64,000 bases of DNA from 67-14 sp020438345 (GCA_937872475.1 CALMSY010000012.1:89432-153431), one strand, 5' to 3'; shown: positions 40,805-49,306, counted from the stretch's first letter. The notes: generated by a model from the sequence alone, not told the origin. A program made the numbers and translations.

Positions 40805-41910
40805 GCCTTCACCTCGGTCCAGAGCCGGGTCCATTCCTGGCGGGCTTCGGGGCTGTCAAGCCGGAACTCCATCGCCGAGTCGGCCAGTTGGTTCAGGTCG
40901 ACGTCGATCGACGGGTCATCCTTGACCAGCTCGGCGAAGGCTTCACGCCCCCCGGCGACCGGCTGGGGATAGCCGTTCCACATCACGTTCCGGTACGCGT
41001 TCTCCGGTTTCAGGATCCAGTCCATGAACATCATCGCGGTACCGGGGCTCTTCGAGGTGACCGGGATACACATCAGGTCCGAACCGACCGGCACCCCTTC
41101 CTTGCAGGTCTGGTAGGCGAAAATCGAGGGATCATCGACCTGGTTTCTGGCGTTGACCACGTCACCGTTCCATGCCTGGGTCAGGGCGGCCGCTCCGGAA
41201 ACCAGGTTCTGGACCGAGTTGGTGGAAAAGCCGCGCAACCCTTCCTTCTGCTCCAGCAGGGTCTGTTTCGAGACCTCGAGCTCATCCGGTTTCTCGGTGT
41301 TCAGATAGAAGCCGTTCAAGAGGTTCGCCTGGCCGATACCCTCCTGAAAGTCGTCGAGCATGAAGATCCGGCCAAGCGCTTCCGGGTTGCTCATGTCAGC
41401 CCAGGACTCGGTCATGTCGTTGACTTCATTCGTGTTCCAGGCGATGCCCGTCGTGTAATACGCATAGGGCACCGAGAACTCGGAGTTCGGGTCATACCAG
41501 GGACTGTCGTAGAACGGGGAGAGTGAGTCCGCGTTCTTGAGTTTGGCCCGGTCGAACGGGCGGATCAACTGTTCGTTTCGCAGCCTCAGCACGTACTCGG
41601 TCGAAGGGAAAATCAGGTCATAGGCACCACCGGCACGGAGCTTGGTCACCATCGCCTCGAGGTTGTCGAAGTTGACCTCGTTGACCGCGACCCCGTATTT
41701 CTCGGCGAACTCCTTCTTCAGGGCGGGATCCATGTACTGGGCCCAGTTGAAGATCAGGAGATCACCGTCGATCTTCGGTTCAACTTCATCCCCGGCAGCC
41801 GAGCGGTCCAACGGGCGCTCCACCGTGCAGCCGCTCAGTCCATACGCAGTCGCGACGAGCCCGGCTCCTGCCAGAAGAAGCTGGCGGCGGCTGAGTTCCA
41901 GTTCACTCAC
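40801..41910 (-). CDS. potD: Polyamine-type substrate-binding lipoprotein (PotD/PotF)
   Basis: 369 residues. The N-terminus has twin Arg and a hydrophobic stretch (SRRQLLLAGAG) followed by a lipobox LSGC (Cys28), so a Tat-exported lipoprotein is possible. DLLIFNWAQYMDPALKKEFAEKYG is the common opening of PotD-like proteins, and AYDLIFPSTEYVLRL and FSVPYAYYTTGIAWN follow, as in the putrescine/spermidine binders. Relatives bind other cationic amines. First gene of potDBCA; a hairpin at 41932-41958 separates it from the TetR gene. Confidence 0.92.
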   Translation of the reverse strand: MSELELSRRQLLLAGAGLVATAYGLSGCTVERPLDRSAAGDEVEPKIDGDLLIFNWAQYMDPALKKEFAEKYGVAVNEVNFDNLEAMVTKLRAGGAYDLIFPSTEYVLRLRNEQLIRPFDRAKLKNADSLSPFYDSPWYDPNSEFSVPYAYYTTGIAWNTNEVNDMTESWADMSNPEALGRIFMLDDFQEGIGQANLLNGFYLNTEKPDELEVSKQTLLEQKEGLRGFSTNSVQNLVSGAAALTQAWNGDVVNARNQVDDPSIFAYQTCKEGVPVGSDLMCIPVTSKSPGTAMMFMDWILKPENAYRNVMWNGYPQPVAGGREAFAELVKDDPSIDVDLNQLADSAMEFRLDSPEARQEWTRLWTEVKA

Positions 41911-41931
41911 CGGCGCAACCTCTTTCCTTCA

Positions 41932-41958
41932 CCCGCACCAGTCTTGCTGTGGTGCGGG
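41932..41958 (-). terminator. Hairpin between tetR and potD
   Basis: CCCGCACCA and TGGTGCGGG form a perfect 9-bp stem around a 9-base loop. It lies just after the end of the TetR gene and before potD, on the same strand. No T-run follows on the minus strand, so it may be a weak terminator or an RNA element in the leader of potD. Confidence 0.5.
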
Positions 41959-41964
41959 CCGAAG

Positions 41965-42567
41965 TCATTCGGTCAAAGCCTCCGGCTCGATGCCGAGCTC
42001 CCTTGCGATCCGCGAGGCGGCAAGGACCCTCACCCTCTCAACGTCCATGTCAGGGTCGGCCAACAGTGCCCTTATCCCCAGTCCGTCGAGCAGGCCGATC
42101 GCGATGTCGGCGCTGGCTTCCGGATCGGCAGTCTCGAACTCCCCATTGCTGACACCGTAACGGATGACCGCCAGCATCCAGTCACGGTAGCTCCCGTAGA
42201 GCCTCTGACCGAGCGGTTTCGATCCTTCATCCCGGGCTGCCCGCAGCCAGAGTTCCAGCCAGAGCAGCCATTCCTGATGTTGCCTGCCTTCGATCGGAAG
42301 GCATTCGTCGATCATCACCTTCAGCCTCGTGACTGCATTCGCTTCTTCGTCCACGGGCCGGCCGAACCGGTCTTTTGCGGCCAGCTCGTAGGAATGCATC
42401 AGCGCTTCTTCGAGCAGTTCTTCCCGGGTCGAGAAGTAGTGGTGGACCAGTGAGGTTGAGGCCCCGGCCCGCATCGCCACCCGGGCGATCCGTACATCAT
42501 CGATGCCGTCCTCCGCAATCGAGACACAGGCGGCTTCAAGGATCCGGTCGCGGGTGTCCCCGCTCAT
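41965..42567 (-). CDS. TetR/AcrR family transcriptional regulator
   Basis: 200 residues. HTH region: DTRDRILEAACVSIAEDGIDDVRIARVAMRAGASTSLVHHYFSTREELLEEAL. The C-terminal domain is of the BetI/TetR_C type (KVMIDECLPIEGRQHQEWLLWLELWLRAARDEG), shared with regulators of choline/betaine and amine catabolism. It overlaps the Rieske oxygenase gene by four bases (ATGA), so it is co-expressed with it. I propose that it binds the TTGACCTTGTAGTCAA palindrome found in the promoter of its own operon and near the aminotransferase gene. This is inferred, not shown. Confidence 0.9.
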   Translation of the reverse strand: MSGDTRDRILEAACVSIAEDGIDDVRIARVAMRAGASTSLVHHYFSTREELLEEALMHSYELAAKDRFGRPVDEEANAVTRLKVMIDECLPIEGRQHQEWLLWLELWLRAARDEGSKPLGQRLYGSYRDWMLAVIRYGVSNGEFETADPEASADIAIGLLDGLGIRALLADPDMDVERVRVLAASRIARELGIEPEALTE

Positions 42568-43763
42568 GTTTCGACCCTGCCTTCAAGGGCTTCCATGTAT
42601 CGCCCGGCGACCAGGCTGTCGAACTCATGCACCGTGCCTTCCTGATCCGAGTAGCGGCCCGCTGTGTAGCCGGTGGTGGCAACACCAAGCTGAGCGAGCT
42701 GGCAGATATCCCAATCCTGGCGGTTGGTCTGGTCCCAGAATTCGATCGCGTCGGTGGGATCGAAGTCCCCGGCCTCGACTGCACGCCGCTCGAAGAACCA
42801 TTCGCAGATCACCTCGGTCCTTCCTGGTCCTCTCGGGTAGAGGGTGTGAAGCATCACGTAGTCGGGATGCATGGAAACGAGGGCGTTGGGGAAAAGGGCG
42901 AAGTAGAGGATGGTCCTGTCGTCTTCTTCCGAGAGGCCTTCGATCCGGGACCGATTGCCGGCGTGTCCTCCCTCCTTGCCCATCGTCGCCGCATCTTCGG
43001 CGGTAAGCACCATTGAGCCGCCGCACCAGGACCCTTCCCCCTGGATGTATTCACCGCTCTGGTAGTCGGAGAGGGCATTCAGTTCCGGGTGGACTCCGGG
43101 GCAGTGCAGACATTCGTTGTAGTTCTCGGCGATGCCTTTCCAGTTGGCGGCGACGTCATATTCGGCCCTGCCGCCACTGACCAGGTCGGCGGTTCTGTAG
43201 CGGTCAAGGTGCTCGATCAGTTCACCGACATGATCGTCTGGCTCCGGTGCCTCGCCACTCAGGTCAACTAGGATCAGACCACCAAGAACGGCCATCCGGA
43301 CCGGGATCAGCCCGAAGCAGGACTTGTCGAAATCCTCGATTTCGTCCATGTGCGGGGCCGCAACAAGTGAACCGTCGAGGGCGTAGGACCAGGCGTGGTA
43401 CGGGCACTGGAGCCGGCGTTTGACCTTGCCTTCCGGCTCCACCACTACTCGCGCACCGCGGTGCCGGCAGACGTTGAGGAAGGCATGGGGCTGACCATGT
43501 TCGCCTCCGACCACGACGATCGAATCGGGACCCATTTCCCGCCGGATGAAGCGACCCTGCTCCGCCACCTGGGAGATGTGGCCCAGACAGATCCAGCCAC
43601 CGAGGAACAGATTCTTCATCTCCCAGTCGAATACTTCCTGGTCGACGAAGGCAGCAGGCGGCAGCATGGAAGCAGCCTCAAGCGGTCTGAGCGAGCGGGC
43701 CACATCATCGGCGTTCAGGGGAAGGCTGGCGAACTCGTTCTTATTGCCGTTGGCCTTGCTCAT
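42564..43763 (-). CDS. Rieske non-heme iron oxygenase, alpha subunit (GbcA/choline monooxygenase-like)
   Basis: 399 residues from the ATG at 43763 with GGAGGAG upstream; the frame extends nine codons further. Rieske centre: CRH (C99, H101) and CPYH (C120, H123). Mononuclear iron site: NYNECLHCPGVH with H220 and H225, and the bridging acid in the same segment. NECLHCPGVHPELN is closest in pattern to choline, glycine betaine or carnitine monooxygenases, which cut or hydroxylate an N-methyl amine. A reductase partner is not adjacent. It is divergent from an acyl-CoA dehydrogenase and shares a bidirectional promoter with it. Confidence 0.87.
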   Translation of the reverse strand: MSKANGNKNEFASLPLNADDVARSLRPLEAASMLPPAAFVDQEVFDWEMKNLFLGGWICLGHISQVAEQGRFIRREMGPDSIVVVGGEHGQPHAFLNVCRHRGARVVVEPEGKVKRRLQCPYHAWSYALDGSLVAAPHMDEIEDFDKSCFGLIPVRMAVLGGLILVDLSGEAPEPDDHVGELIEHLDRYRTADLVSGGRAEYDVAANWKGIAENYNECLHCPGVHPELNALSDYQSGEYIQGEGSWCGGSMVLTAEDAATMGKEGGHAGNRSRIEGLSEEDDRTILYFALFPNALVSMHPDYVMLHTLYPRGPGRTEVICEWFFERRAVEAGDFDPTDAIEFWDQTNRQDWDICQLAQLGVATTGYTAGRYSDQEGTVHEFDSLVAGRYMEALEGRVET

Positions 43764-43820
43764 CTCGCTCCTCCGGGTCTCTCCGGTCAAATGGTCCTGT
43801 CAACCGGTGGTTTGCGCCGC

Positions 43821-43889
43821 CAGCTCATTGGATCCCGACCGCATTCCGGGTCCCGTCAGCTCGTTGGGTCCCGATCGTTCGCTGGATCC
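43821..43889. repeat. Two-copy 36-bp imperfect tandem repeat in the Rieske gene leader
   Basis: Units start CAGCTCATTGGATCCCGA (43821) and CAGCTCGTTGGGTCCCGA (43857), with identical or related bases through the 33-36 bp. They lie between the predicted minus-strand -10 box (43902-43907) and the Rieske start at 43763, so they would be in a ~130-base mRNA leader. No protein is read from them with support. Confidence 0.7.
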
Positions 43890-43901
43890 ACCCATGGGCC
43901 G

Positions 43902-43943
43902 ATAGTAGCGCTGGTTGACCTTGTAGTCAATCGCATGTAGTCT
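43902..43943. promoter_or_regulatory. Bidirectional promoter with palindromic operator, copy 1 of shared 22-bp element
   Basis: The palindrome TTGACCTTGTAGTCAA (43915-43930) carries -35 boxes for both strands. Rightward: TTGACC (43915-43920), 17-base spacer, TAGTCT (43938-43943), for the acyl-CoA dehydrogenase. Leftward: TTGACT (43925-43930 read in reverse), 17-base spacer, TACTAT (43902-43907), for the Rieske-TetR operon. The 22 bases from 43914 to 43935 are identical to 49307-49328. A protein bound here would block both promoters. Confidence 0.75.
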
Positions 43944-43985
43944 CAGCCCATTCCGCTTGAATACACGCGATCTGTGGGGGCGCAA

Positions 43986-45179
43986 ATGAACCGGAACGTC
44001 ACTAACCCTGAAGTTGAAGGCTTCGACCAGGCGGCGCTCGACCTTCAGCGACGAGCACGAAACTTCGTTGACGAGGTCCTGATTCCACTTGAGGAAGAGG
44101 CCGAACTCCTGCATGGCCGGCTCCCCGATTCAACCGTGGCTTTCGTCAAGGAAAAGGCCCTGGAAGCCGGACTCGCCGGGGGTCTCCACCGACCCGAGAA
44201 CGGCGGTCAGGGATGGTCCAAGCTCGAATGGTTTCTGGTCGAGGAGCAGTTGGGCCGATCGACCAACGCCATTTCATGGCATATCCCGAATGGGTACAAC
44301 GTCTGGGATCTCGCCACCGAAGAACATGTCGAGAAATGGCTGAAACCGCTGCTGCGTGGCGAGACCCGCGATGCATATGCGGTGACCGAGGCTGATGCGG
44401 GTTCAGACCCGTCGGGCATCAAGACGACCGCGGTGCGCACCGACTCCGGCTTTCGGATCAATGGCGAAAAGTGGTTTGTCACCTCCGGCGATATCGCCGA
44501 CGTGCTGGTCGTGATGGCCAACCTGGAAGAAGACGGTGAGCTGCTGCCGACCCTGTTCGTCGTCGAGAAGTCGCTTGGCGGGGTCGAGACAATCGAGGAT
44601 CCTGGCTTCACCCATTCCTACCCGGACGGCCATCCAACGATCCGGTTCACTGACGTGGAAGTCGGCGAGAACGACGTGATCGGTGGAATCGGCGGCGGAG
44701 ATGAGGTCCAGAAGGGCTGGTTCGCGGAGGAGCGACTTGGCATCGCTGCCCGGGGCATCGGGTCGATGTGGCGGCTGCTGGATGAGACGGTCGAGTGGGC
44801 AACGCAGCGGGAACAGGGTGGCTCCCCGATCTTCGGCTACCAGGGTGTTTCCTTTCCGCTCGCCGATTCCGCGGCTGATGCTGCGGCGGGCCGGCTGCTC
44901 ACGCTTGACGTCGCGAAGCTGATCGATGCCGGTGGCGACCCCAAGGTCTGTCACAACAAGGCTTCGATGGCAAAGCTTTTCGTTTCCGAAGCGGCCTGGC
45001 GATGCGCCGATCGCTGCGTTCAGATTTTCGGTGGACGCGGCTATCGTCGCGACAACGTCGCCGAGCGGTTCCTGCGGGAGCTCAGGGTCGATCGCATCTG
45101 GGAAGGAACCAGCGAGATCCAACGCCTGATCATCAGCCGGGGCCTCGAAAAGCGCGGGGTTGAAGCCCTGATCCAGTAG
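43986..45179 (+). CDS. Acyl-CoA dehydrogenase family protein
   Basis: 397 residues from the ATG at 43986 (GGGGG upstream; a GTG at 43974 is possible). The flavin domain has YAVTEADAGSDPSGIKTTAVR and WFVTSGDIADVLVVMA, and the catalytic Glu is in RIWEGTSEIQRLIISRGLE, the usual C-terminal block. ACAD enzymes oxidise the alpha-beta carbon bond of acyl-CoA. Carnitine-related members and unusual amine-linked members exist. Head-to-head with the Rieske oxygenase on a shared palindromic promoter, so the two should act in one pathway. Confidence 0.9.
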   Translation: MNRNVTNPEVEGFDQAALDLQRRARNFVDEVLIPLEEEAELLHGRLPDSTVAFVKEKALEAGLAGGLHRPENGGQGWSKLEWFLVEEQLGRSTNAISWHIPNGYNVWDLATEEHVEKWLKPLLRGETRDAYAVTEADAGSDPSGIKTTAVRTDSGFRINGEKWFVTSGDIADVLVVMANLEEDGELLPTLFVVEKSLGGVETIEDPGFTHSYPDGHPTIRFTDVEVGENDVIGGIGGGDEVQKGWFAEERLGIAARGIGSMWRLLDETVEWATQREQGGSPIFGYQGVSFPLADSAADAAAGRLLTLDVAKLIDAGGDPKVCHNKASMAKLFVSEAAWRCADRCVQIFGGRGYRRDNVAERFLRELRVDRIWEGTSEIQRLIISRGLEKRGVEALIQ

Positions 45180-45213
45180 CCGCAACGGGCGGTGGGTTGG
45201 AGAGCCAGCACCT

Positions 45214-45378
45214 ATGAGGAAGAACCAACCCAATACCGATCCGGCCCCTGCAACACCAACCCTGCCTCCTGCATCACCGCTAACCCTGTCTCCTGCATCA
45301 CCACCAACCCGGTCTTCCGCATCACCAACCCCGCCTTCTCGCCCGCAACTCAGTGGGTCGGATAACTGGTCGCGATGA
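45214..45378 (+). CDS. 54-residue Pro/Ser/Thr/Ala-rich small ORF coupled to the acyl-CoA synthetase
   Basis: ATG 45214 to TGA 45378; its stop overlaps the next start as ATGA (45375-45378), the same coupling used elsewhere in the window. GGAGAG lies ~10 bases upstream. The protein begins MRKNQPNTDPAPATPTLPP and holds four imperfect repeats of about 7-8 residues of the form PASPxTxSP. The DNA repeat units are 21 or 24 bases, multiples of three, so selection for frame is possible. No homology is recalled. It may be a leader peptide or a chance product of repeat expansion. Confidence 0.45.
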   Translation: MRKNQPNTDPAPATPTLPPASPLTLSPASPPTRSSASPTPPSRPQLSGSDNWSR

Positions 45379-47660
45379 CGGAAATCCGACCCACCGCCCT
45401 GCTCGCCCCCCGGTCCGTGGCTGTGGTCGGGGCAACCGAGCGGCCTGGTTCCTACGGTGACACGGTCGTCCGCAACCTCGAGCTGGCCGACTTTGGCGGT
45501 CCGGTCTTTCCGATAAATCCCGGCCGGAAGTCTGTCCACGGCCATCGTTGCTTCCCGTCGCTTTTCGACCTCCCCGACCCGGTCGATGCGGTCGTAATTG
45601 CCGTTCCGGCCCCGGCAGTTACCCCGGCGATCTGCGAAGCAATCGAGACCGGCTGCGGCGGCGCGGTCGTTGTCTCGGCCGGCTTTGGCGAGACCGCCGC
45701 GGGCAAGGGTCTCGAGACGGAACTGGCAGCGGTGGCAAACCAGAATTCGTTTCCGGTCTGTGGCCCAAACGGGAACGGGGTGATCAGCCTTCATCACCGG
45801 GCTCCCCTCTGGGGCGATTCGGTCCCGGCCGGGATCAAGGCGGGCGGGGTGGCGATGATCTCCCAGTCGGGCAATGTCGCTGTAAACGCAATCGGTTCGA
45901 AGCGCGGCATCGGCTTTCACACCATGGTCTCGACCGGCAACCAGGCGGTACTTGACACCGGCGACTGGCTGACTTCGATCGCCGGGCTCGAAGGAGTCGA
46001 AGCGATCGCGCTTTTTCAGGAAACCGACGGGGATGGAGCAAAGCTGGCTGAGGCGCTGGCCCTGTGCTCTGACCGGGAGATCGGGGTGGCGGTGCTCAAG
46101 GTCGGGAGTTCGAAGGCGGGCCAAGCCGCAGCGGCTGCTCACACCGGTGCGATCGCCGGGGATCAGAAGGTCTTTCGCGCCCTGATCGAGGAAGCCGGCG
46201 CCGCCTGGACAACCGACCCCCATGAGCTTCTGGAAGTCGCCCGGGTGATGGCCGAACCGCGGGCCCGGCCCCGGCGCCCGGGCGGTCCTGCGGTGCTTAC
46301 CTGCTCCGGCGGTGATTCCGGTATCGCCGCCGACCAGGCGGAGCTGCTCGGGCTCGACTTCCCGGCCCTGGAGCAGGCCACCCTCGACCGGCTGGCCGAC
46401 CTGCTCCCGGATGCGGTGACCCCGGCCAATCCGCTCGATTACACCTCGTTGATCTGGGATGAGACCGAACTGCTCGGCGAGATGGTCGCCACGGTCGGGG
46501 CAGACCCGAACATCAACCAGCTGTTGCTCTTCCACGACCATCCGGAAGACCTGCGCGAGGAGCATCGTGAGGGCTGGGCGGGGGTCCGCCGTGGCTTGGC
46601 CAGCGGAGCCCTTCGGGGCAACACCCCGACCGTGCTTGCCTCCACGCTGCCCGACCTGGTCGATCCCGATGCCCGGGTTGAGCTCGCGGCTTCCGGCATC
46701 CCGGCCGTGGGTGGCATCCCGGCGGCTCTGGCGTCGATCAAGGCAAGCCAGAATTTGGCCCGACAGGTGAAGAGCGAGGCCACAGAGAGACTCAGAATGA
46801 TCGCCGAAGCAGCCCGCACCGCTTCCGCCTCGGGCATTGAAGGCACGGATTCATGGCTGGTCGAGAATCAGAAGGGTTCGTGGCTGGCCGAGAATCAGAA
46901 GGGTTCGTGGCTGGCCGAGCATCGGGCGAAGGAGATCCTTCGGGAGGCCGGAATTGCCGTCCCCGCCTTCCTCGCCGCCCGATCGCCCGGCGCATGTCTG
47001 GACGCTGCGGCCAGCTTGTCCTTCCCGCTGGTCCTGAAACTGTCCGGCCCTTCGATCCAGCACAAGAGTGAGCTCGGTGCAGTCCGGCTCGGGATCGAAG
47101 ACGAGGCGGAACTGCTCCGTCACGCCGAGGATCTGATGTCGATCGCCGGGCAGATTCAGCTCGATCAAGGCCTGGCCGGCGCGGCAGGGATCGAGCCGCC
47201 GTTCCCTCCCCCAGGCAAACTTCGCTCTGCGGGATCGGCACACTTGGCCGACGAGGCAGGGACCGAGCCGCCGCTCTTACTGATTGAGGAGATGGCCGGG
47301 CCGGGGTCAGAGCTGATCATCACCGCCCGTTCGGACGCGGTGGTACCGTCGCTGACCATCGGGCTGGGCGGCGTCTGGGCAGAGCAGCTCAAGGACTCTG
47401 TGGTGTTGCCCCTGCCGGCTTCGCCGGAGCAGGTGAAGAAGGCCCTGACCCGGCTCAAAGCCTTCGGAATCCTCGGAGGCCACCGCAGCACAGAGGGCGT
47501 CGACCTGGAAGACCTAGCAGTCTTCGCCGCAAAGCTGGGGAATCTGATGCTCGACTACCGCGACGAACAGGACCGGCACTTCGATCTGATCGAGCTAAAC
47601 CCGGTTGTAGCCAGCCCCAAAGGGACGATCGCCCTCGACGCCCTCGCTCACCTCAGCTGA
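45375..47660 (+). CDS. ADP-forming acyl-CoA synthetase (acetate-CoA ligase family), fused alpha-beta subunits
   Basis: 761 residues. The CoA-binding domain begins RPTALLAPRSVAVVGATERPGSYGDTVVRNL; the succinyl-CoA ligase-like part follows with PVCGPNGNGV, AMISQSGNVAVNAIGSKRGIGF and the probable phosphohistidine in AAAHTGAIAGDQ. The C-terminal ATP-grasp starts near residue 510 (AKEILREAGIAVPAFL). Family enzymes form acyl-CoA with ATP, or the reverse. Odd features: a 9-residue tandem repeat (WLAENQKGS) just before the ATP-grasp and an extra loop GIEPPFPPPGKLRSAG within it. Likely supplies the CoA ester to the neighbouring acyl-CoA dehydrogenase. Confidence 0.9.
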   Translation: MTEIRPTALLAPRSVAVVGATERPGSYGDTVVRNLELADFGGPVFPINPGRKSVHGHRCFPSLFDLPDPVDAVVIAVPAPAVTPAICEAIETGCGGAVVVSAGFGETAAGKGLETELAAVANQNSFPVCGPNGNGVISLHHRAPLWGDSVPAGIKAGGVAMISQSGNVAVNAIGSKRGIGFHTMVSTGNQAVLDTGDWLTSIAGLEGVEAIALFQETDGDGAKLAEALALCSDREIGVAVLKVGSSKAGQAAAAAHTGAIAGDQKVFRALIEEAGAAWTTDPHELLEVARVMAEPRARPRRPGGPAVLTCSGGDSGIAADQAELLGLDFPALEQATLDRLADLLPDAVTPANPLDYTSLIWDETELLGEMVATVGADPNINQLLLFHDHPEDLREEHREGWAGVRRGLASGALRGNTPTVLASTLPDLVDPDARVELAASGIPAVGGIPAALASIKASQNLARQVKSEATERLRMIAEAARTASASGIEGTDSWLVENQKGSWLAENQKGSWLAEHRAKEILREAGIAVPAFLAARSPGACLDAAASLSFPLVLKLSGPSIQHKSELGAVRLGIEDEAELLRHAEDLMSIAGQIQLDQGLAGAAGIEPPFPPPGKLRSAGSAHLADEAGTEPPLLLIEEMAGPGSELIITARSDAVVPSLTIGLGGVWAEQLKDSVVLPLPASPEQVKKALTRLKAFGILGGHRSTEGVDLEDLAVFAAKLGNLMLDYRDEQDRHFDLIELNPVVASPKGTIALDALAHLS
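46854..46925 (+). repeat. In-frame 27-bp tandem repeat in the acyl-CoA synthetase gene
   Basis: Units at 46854-46880 and 46881-46907 differ by one base (T/C), and a partial third unit runs to 46925. They encode WLVENQKGS, WLAENQKGS and WLAEHRAKE at about residues 494-517. Since the third unit grades into the conserved start of the ATP-grasp domain, the repeat likely arose by duplication of that edge. Confidence 0.85.
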
Positions 47661-47703
47661 TCGTGGCCGGGATTTTCACCGGTAATCAGTGGAAATCCCG
47701 GCC
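47659..47703. repeat. Intergenic hairpin repeat, copy 1 (possible terminator)
   Basis: GGCCGGGATTTTCAC (47665-47679) pairs with GTGGAAATCCCGGCC (47689-47703) at 14 of 15 positions around CGGTAATCA. Copy 2, starting GATCGTGGCCGGGATATTC, lies 93 bases away. Placed directly after the stop of the acyl-CoA synthetase, so it may end its transcript. Confidence 0.75.
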
Positions 47704-47751
47704 GGGATCGTGATCAGCACCGCAGATCGCGGGATTTCCGCCGGCCTCGCC

Positions 47752-47796
47752 GATCGTGGCCGGGATATTCACCGGTATTCAGTGGGAATCCCGGCC
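47752..47796. repeat. Intergenic hairpin repeat, copy 2 (possible terminator)
   Basis: GGCCGGGATATTCAC (47758-47772) pairs with GTGGGAATCCCGGCC (47782-47796) with two mismatches around CGGTATTCA. Nearly the same sequence as copy 1 including the GATCGT lead-in. Together they separate convergent genes; a degenerate third piece (GATCGCGGGATTTCC) lies between them. Confidence 0.75.
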
Positions 47797-47873
47797 GCGA
47801 CGCGGTGAAACAGTCGAGGTCGACCCGGGGAGCTCTCGCCGACCGGACGTCCGTTTGGCCCGGACGGTCCGGG

Positions 47874-49271
47874 TCAGGACACCTTGGCGGCGAGGATTTC
47901 CAGTCCTTCGCGGAGGATTCCGGTGATCTCCTCGAACAGGGCCGGTTCGGCGATCAGTGGCGGGGCGATCTGGATGATCGGGTCGGCCCGATCGTCAAGG
48001 CGGCAGAGCAAGCCTCGGTCCCAGAGCGCTTTGGAGAGCACATTCTTGAACAGATCTTCGGACTCTGGCCCGCTGAATGGCTCCTTCGTCGCCTGGTCGC
48101 GGACCACCTCGATCGCCCAGAAATGGCCGGTGCCCCGAATGTCTCCGACGATCGGGATGTCAAGCAGCGAATTCAACTCCCGTTCGGCCACCGGCGCATT
48201 GGCGTTCACATTGTCCAGCACGTTCTCGCGCTCGAGGATCTCCAGCGTCTTGAGGGCGATCGCCGAACCGACCGGATGGCCACCGAAGGTGTAGCCATTG
48301 TTGTAATCCGCCCTGCCGTCGAAGAAGGGCTCGGCGACCTTGTCACTCATCAGCACGCCGCCCATCGAGAAGTAGGCGCCAGTCAAGCCCTTCGCGAAGG
48401 TGACAAGGTCCGGAACATAGTCGAACTTCTGGCCCCCGAACCAGGTGCCGATCCGGCCGTAGGCGCAGATCACCTCGTCCGAGCAGAGCAGAATGTCGTG
48501 ACGGTCGCAGATCTCCCGGAGTCCTTGCCAATAGCCGGCCGGGGGCATGAAGCAGCCGCCGGCGTTCTGGACCGGCTCGGCGATCATCATCGCGATGGTC
48601 GAGGGGTCCTCAAACTCGATAACCGCCTCGACCTCATCCAGCAAAACCCGGCAGAACGTGGCTTCATCCTCACCCTCGGGGCGACGGTATGAGCCGGTGT
48701 TACTGACGTGGACTGACGGGACGCCGAGCGGGTCGAAGGGTGTTCGGCAGACCGGGATTCCGGTGAAAGACAATGCGCCCATGGTCACCCCGTGGTAGGA
48801 GTTGTTGCGAGCGATCACCTTGCGACGCCGCTCGTGACCGTTGGCCTGCTGCCACTGGACCGCCATCTTCCAGGCCGCCTCCACCGATTCCGAGCCGCCT
48901 GAGGTGAAGTACACCTTGTTCATCCCTTCGGGCGCGAGGGACGCGATCTTCTCGGCAAGCTCGATCGAAGGCGGATGGGCGACCGTCCAGTTTGTTGCGT
49001 ACGGAAGCTGCTTCATCTGCTCATGCGCGGCCTCCCCGACCTCATCGCCCCAGGAATGCCCGAGTGAGGCGCAATAGAGCCCGGAGAGCCCGTCGATGTA
49101 GCGGTCACCCCGGTCGTCGAAGACGTGAACTCCCTCACCCCGTTCGATGATCGTTATCCCCTCTTCCACAGCCGACTTCATGTCGGAGAAATGCAGCATC
49201 AAATGCCGCTTCGCCGAGTCTTCGAGGCTGCTTGCTCCAGTGGCCAAGGCCGTACTGCTCTCTCCCGTCAT
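47874..49271 (-). CDS. Class III (omega-amino acid) PLP aminotransferase
   Basis: 465 residues from the ATG at 49271; a GTG at 49295 would add eight. Family motifs: RYIDGLSGLYCASLGHSWGDEV, YFTSGGSESVEAAWKMA (PLP phosphate binding), ARNNSYHGVTMGALSFTG, CSDEVICAYGRIGTWFG (Asp contacting the PLP nitrogen) and DLVTFAKGLTGAY with the Schiff-base Lys. It resembles putrescine, beta-alanine or taurine:pyruvate aminotransferases. It would remove a terminal amine to an aldehyde. Divergent from a FAD oxidoreductase, with copy 2 of the shared 22-bp element in the gap. Confidence 0.92.
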   Translation of the reverse strand: MTGESSTALATGASSLEDSAKRHLMLHFSDMKSAVEEGITIIERGEGVHVFDDRGDRYIDGLSGLYCASLGHSWGDEVGEAAHEQMKQLPYATNWTVAHPPSIELAEKIASLAPEGMNKVYFTSGGSESVEAAWKMAVQWQQANGHERRRKVIARNNSYHGVTMGALSFTGIPVCRTPFDPLGVPSVHVSNTGSYRRPEGEDEATFCRVLLDEVEAVIEFEDPSTIAMMIAEPVQNAGGCFMPPAGYWQGLREICDRHDILLCSDEVICAYGRIGTWFGGQKFDYVPDLVTFAKGLTGAYFSMGGVLMSDKVAEPFFDGRADYNNGYTFGGHPVGSAIALKTLEILERENVLDNVNANAPVAERELNSLLDIPIVGDIRGTGHFWAIEVVRDQATKEPFSGPESEDLFKNVLSKALWDRGLLCRLDDRADPIIQIAPPLIAEPALFEEITGILREGLEILAAKVS

Positions 49272-49306
49272 GGCTTTCAGTCTATTGACCCCCACGCATG
49301 TGATTT

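Noticed and set aside
44403..46565. 720-codon open frame on the minus strand
   Set aside because: It lies opposite the acyl-CoA dehydrogenase and CoA synthetase genes, which have clear family motifs. It shows no motif itself and arises from GC-rich codon bias.
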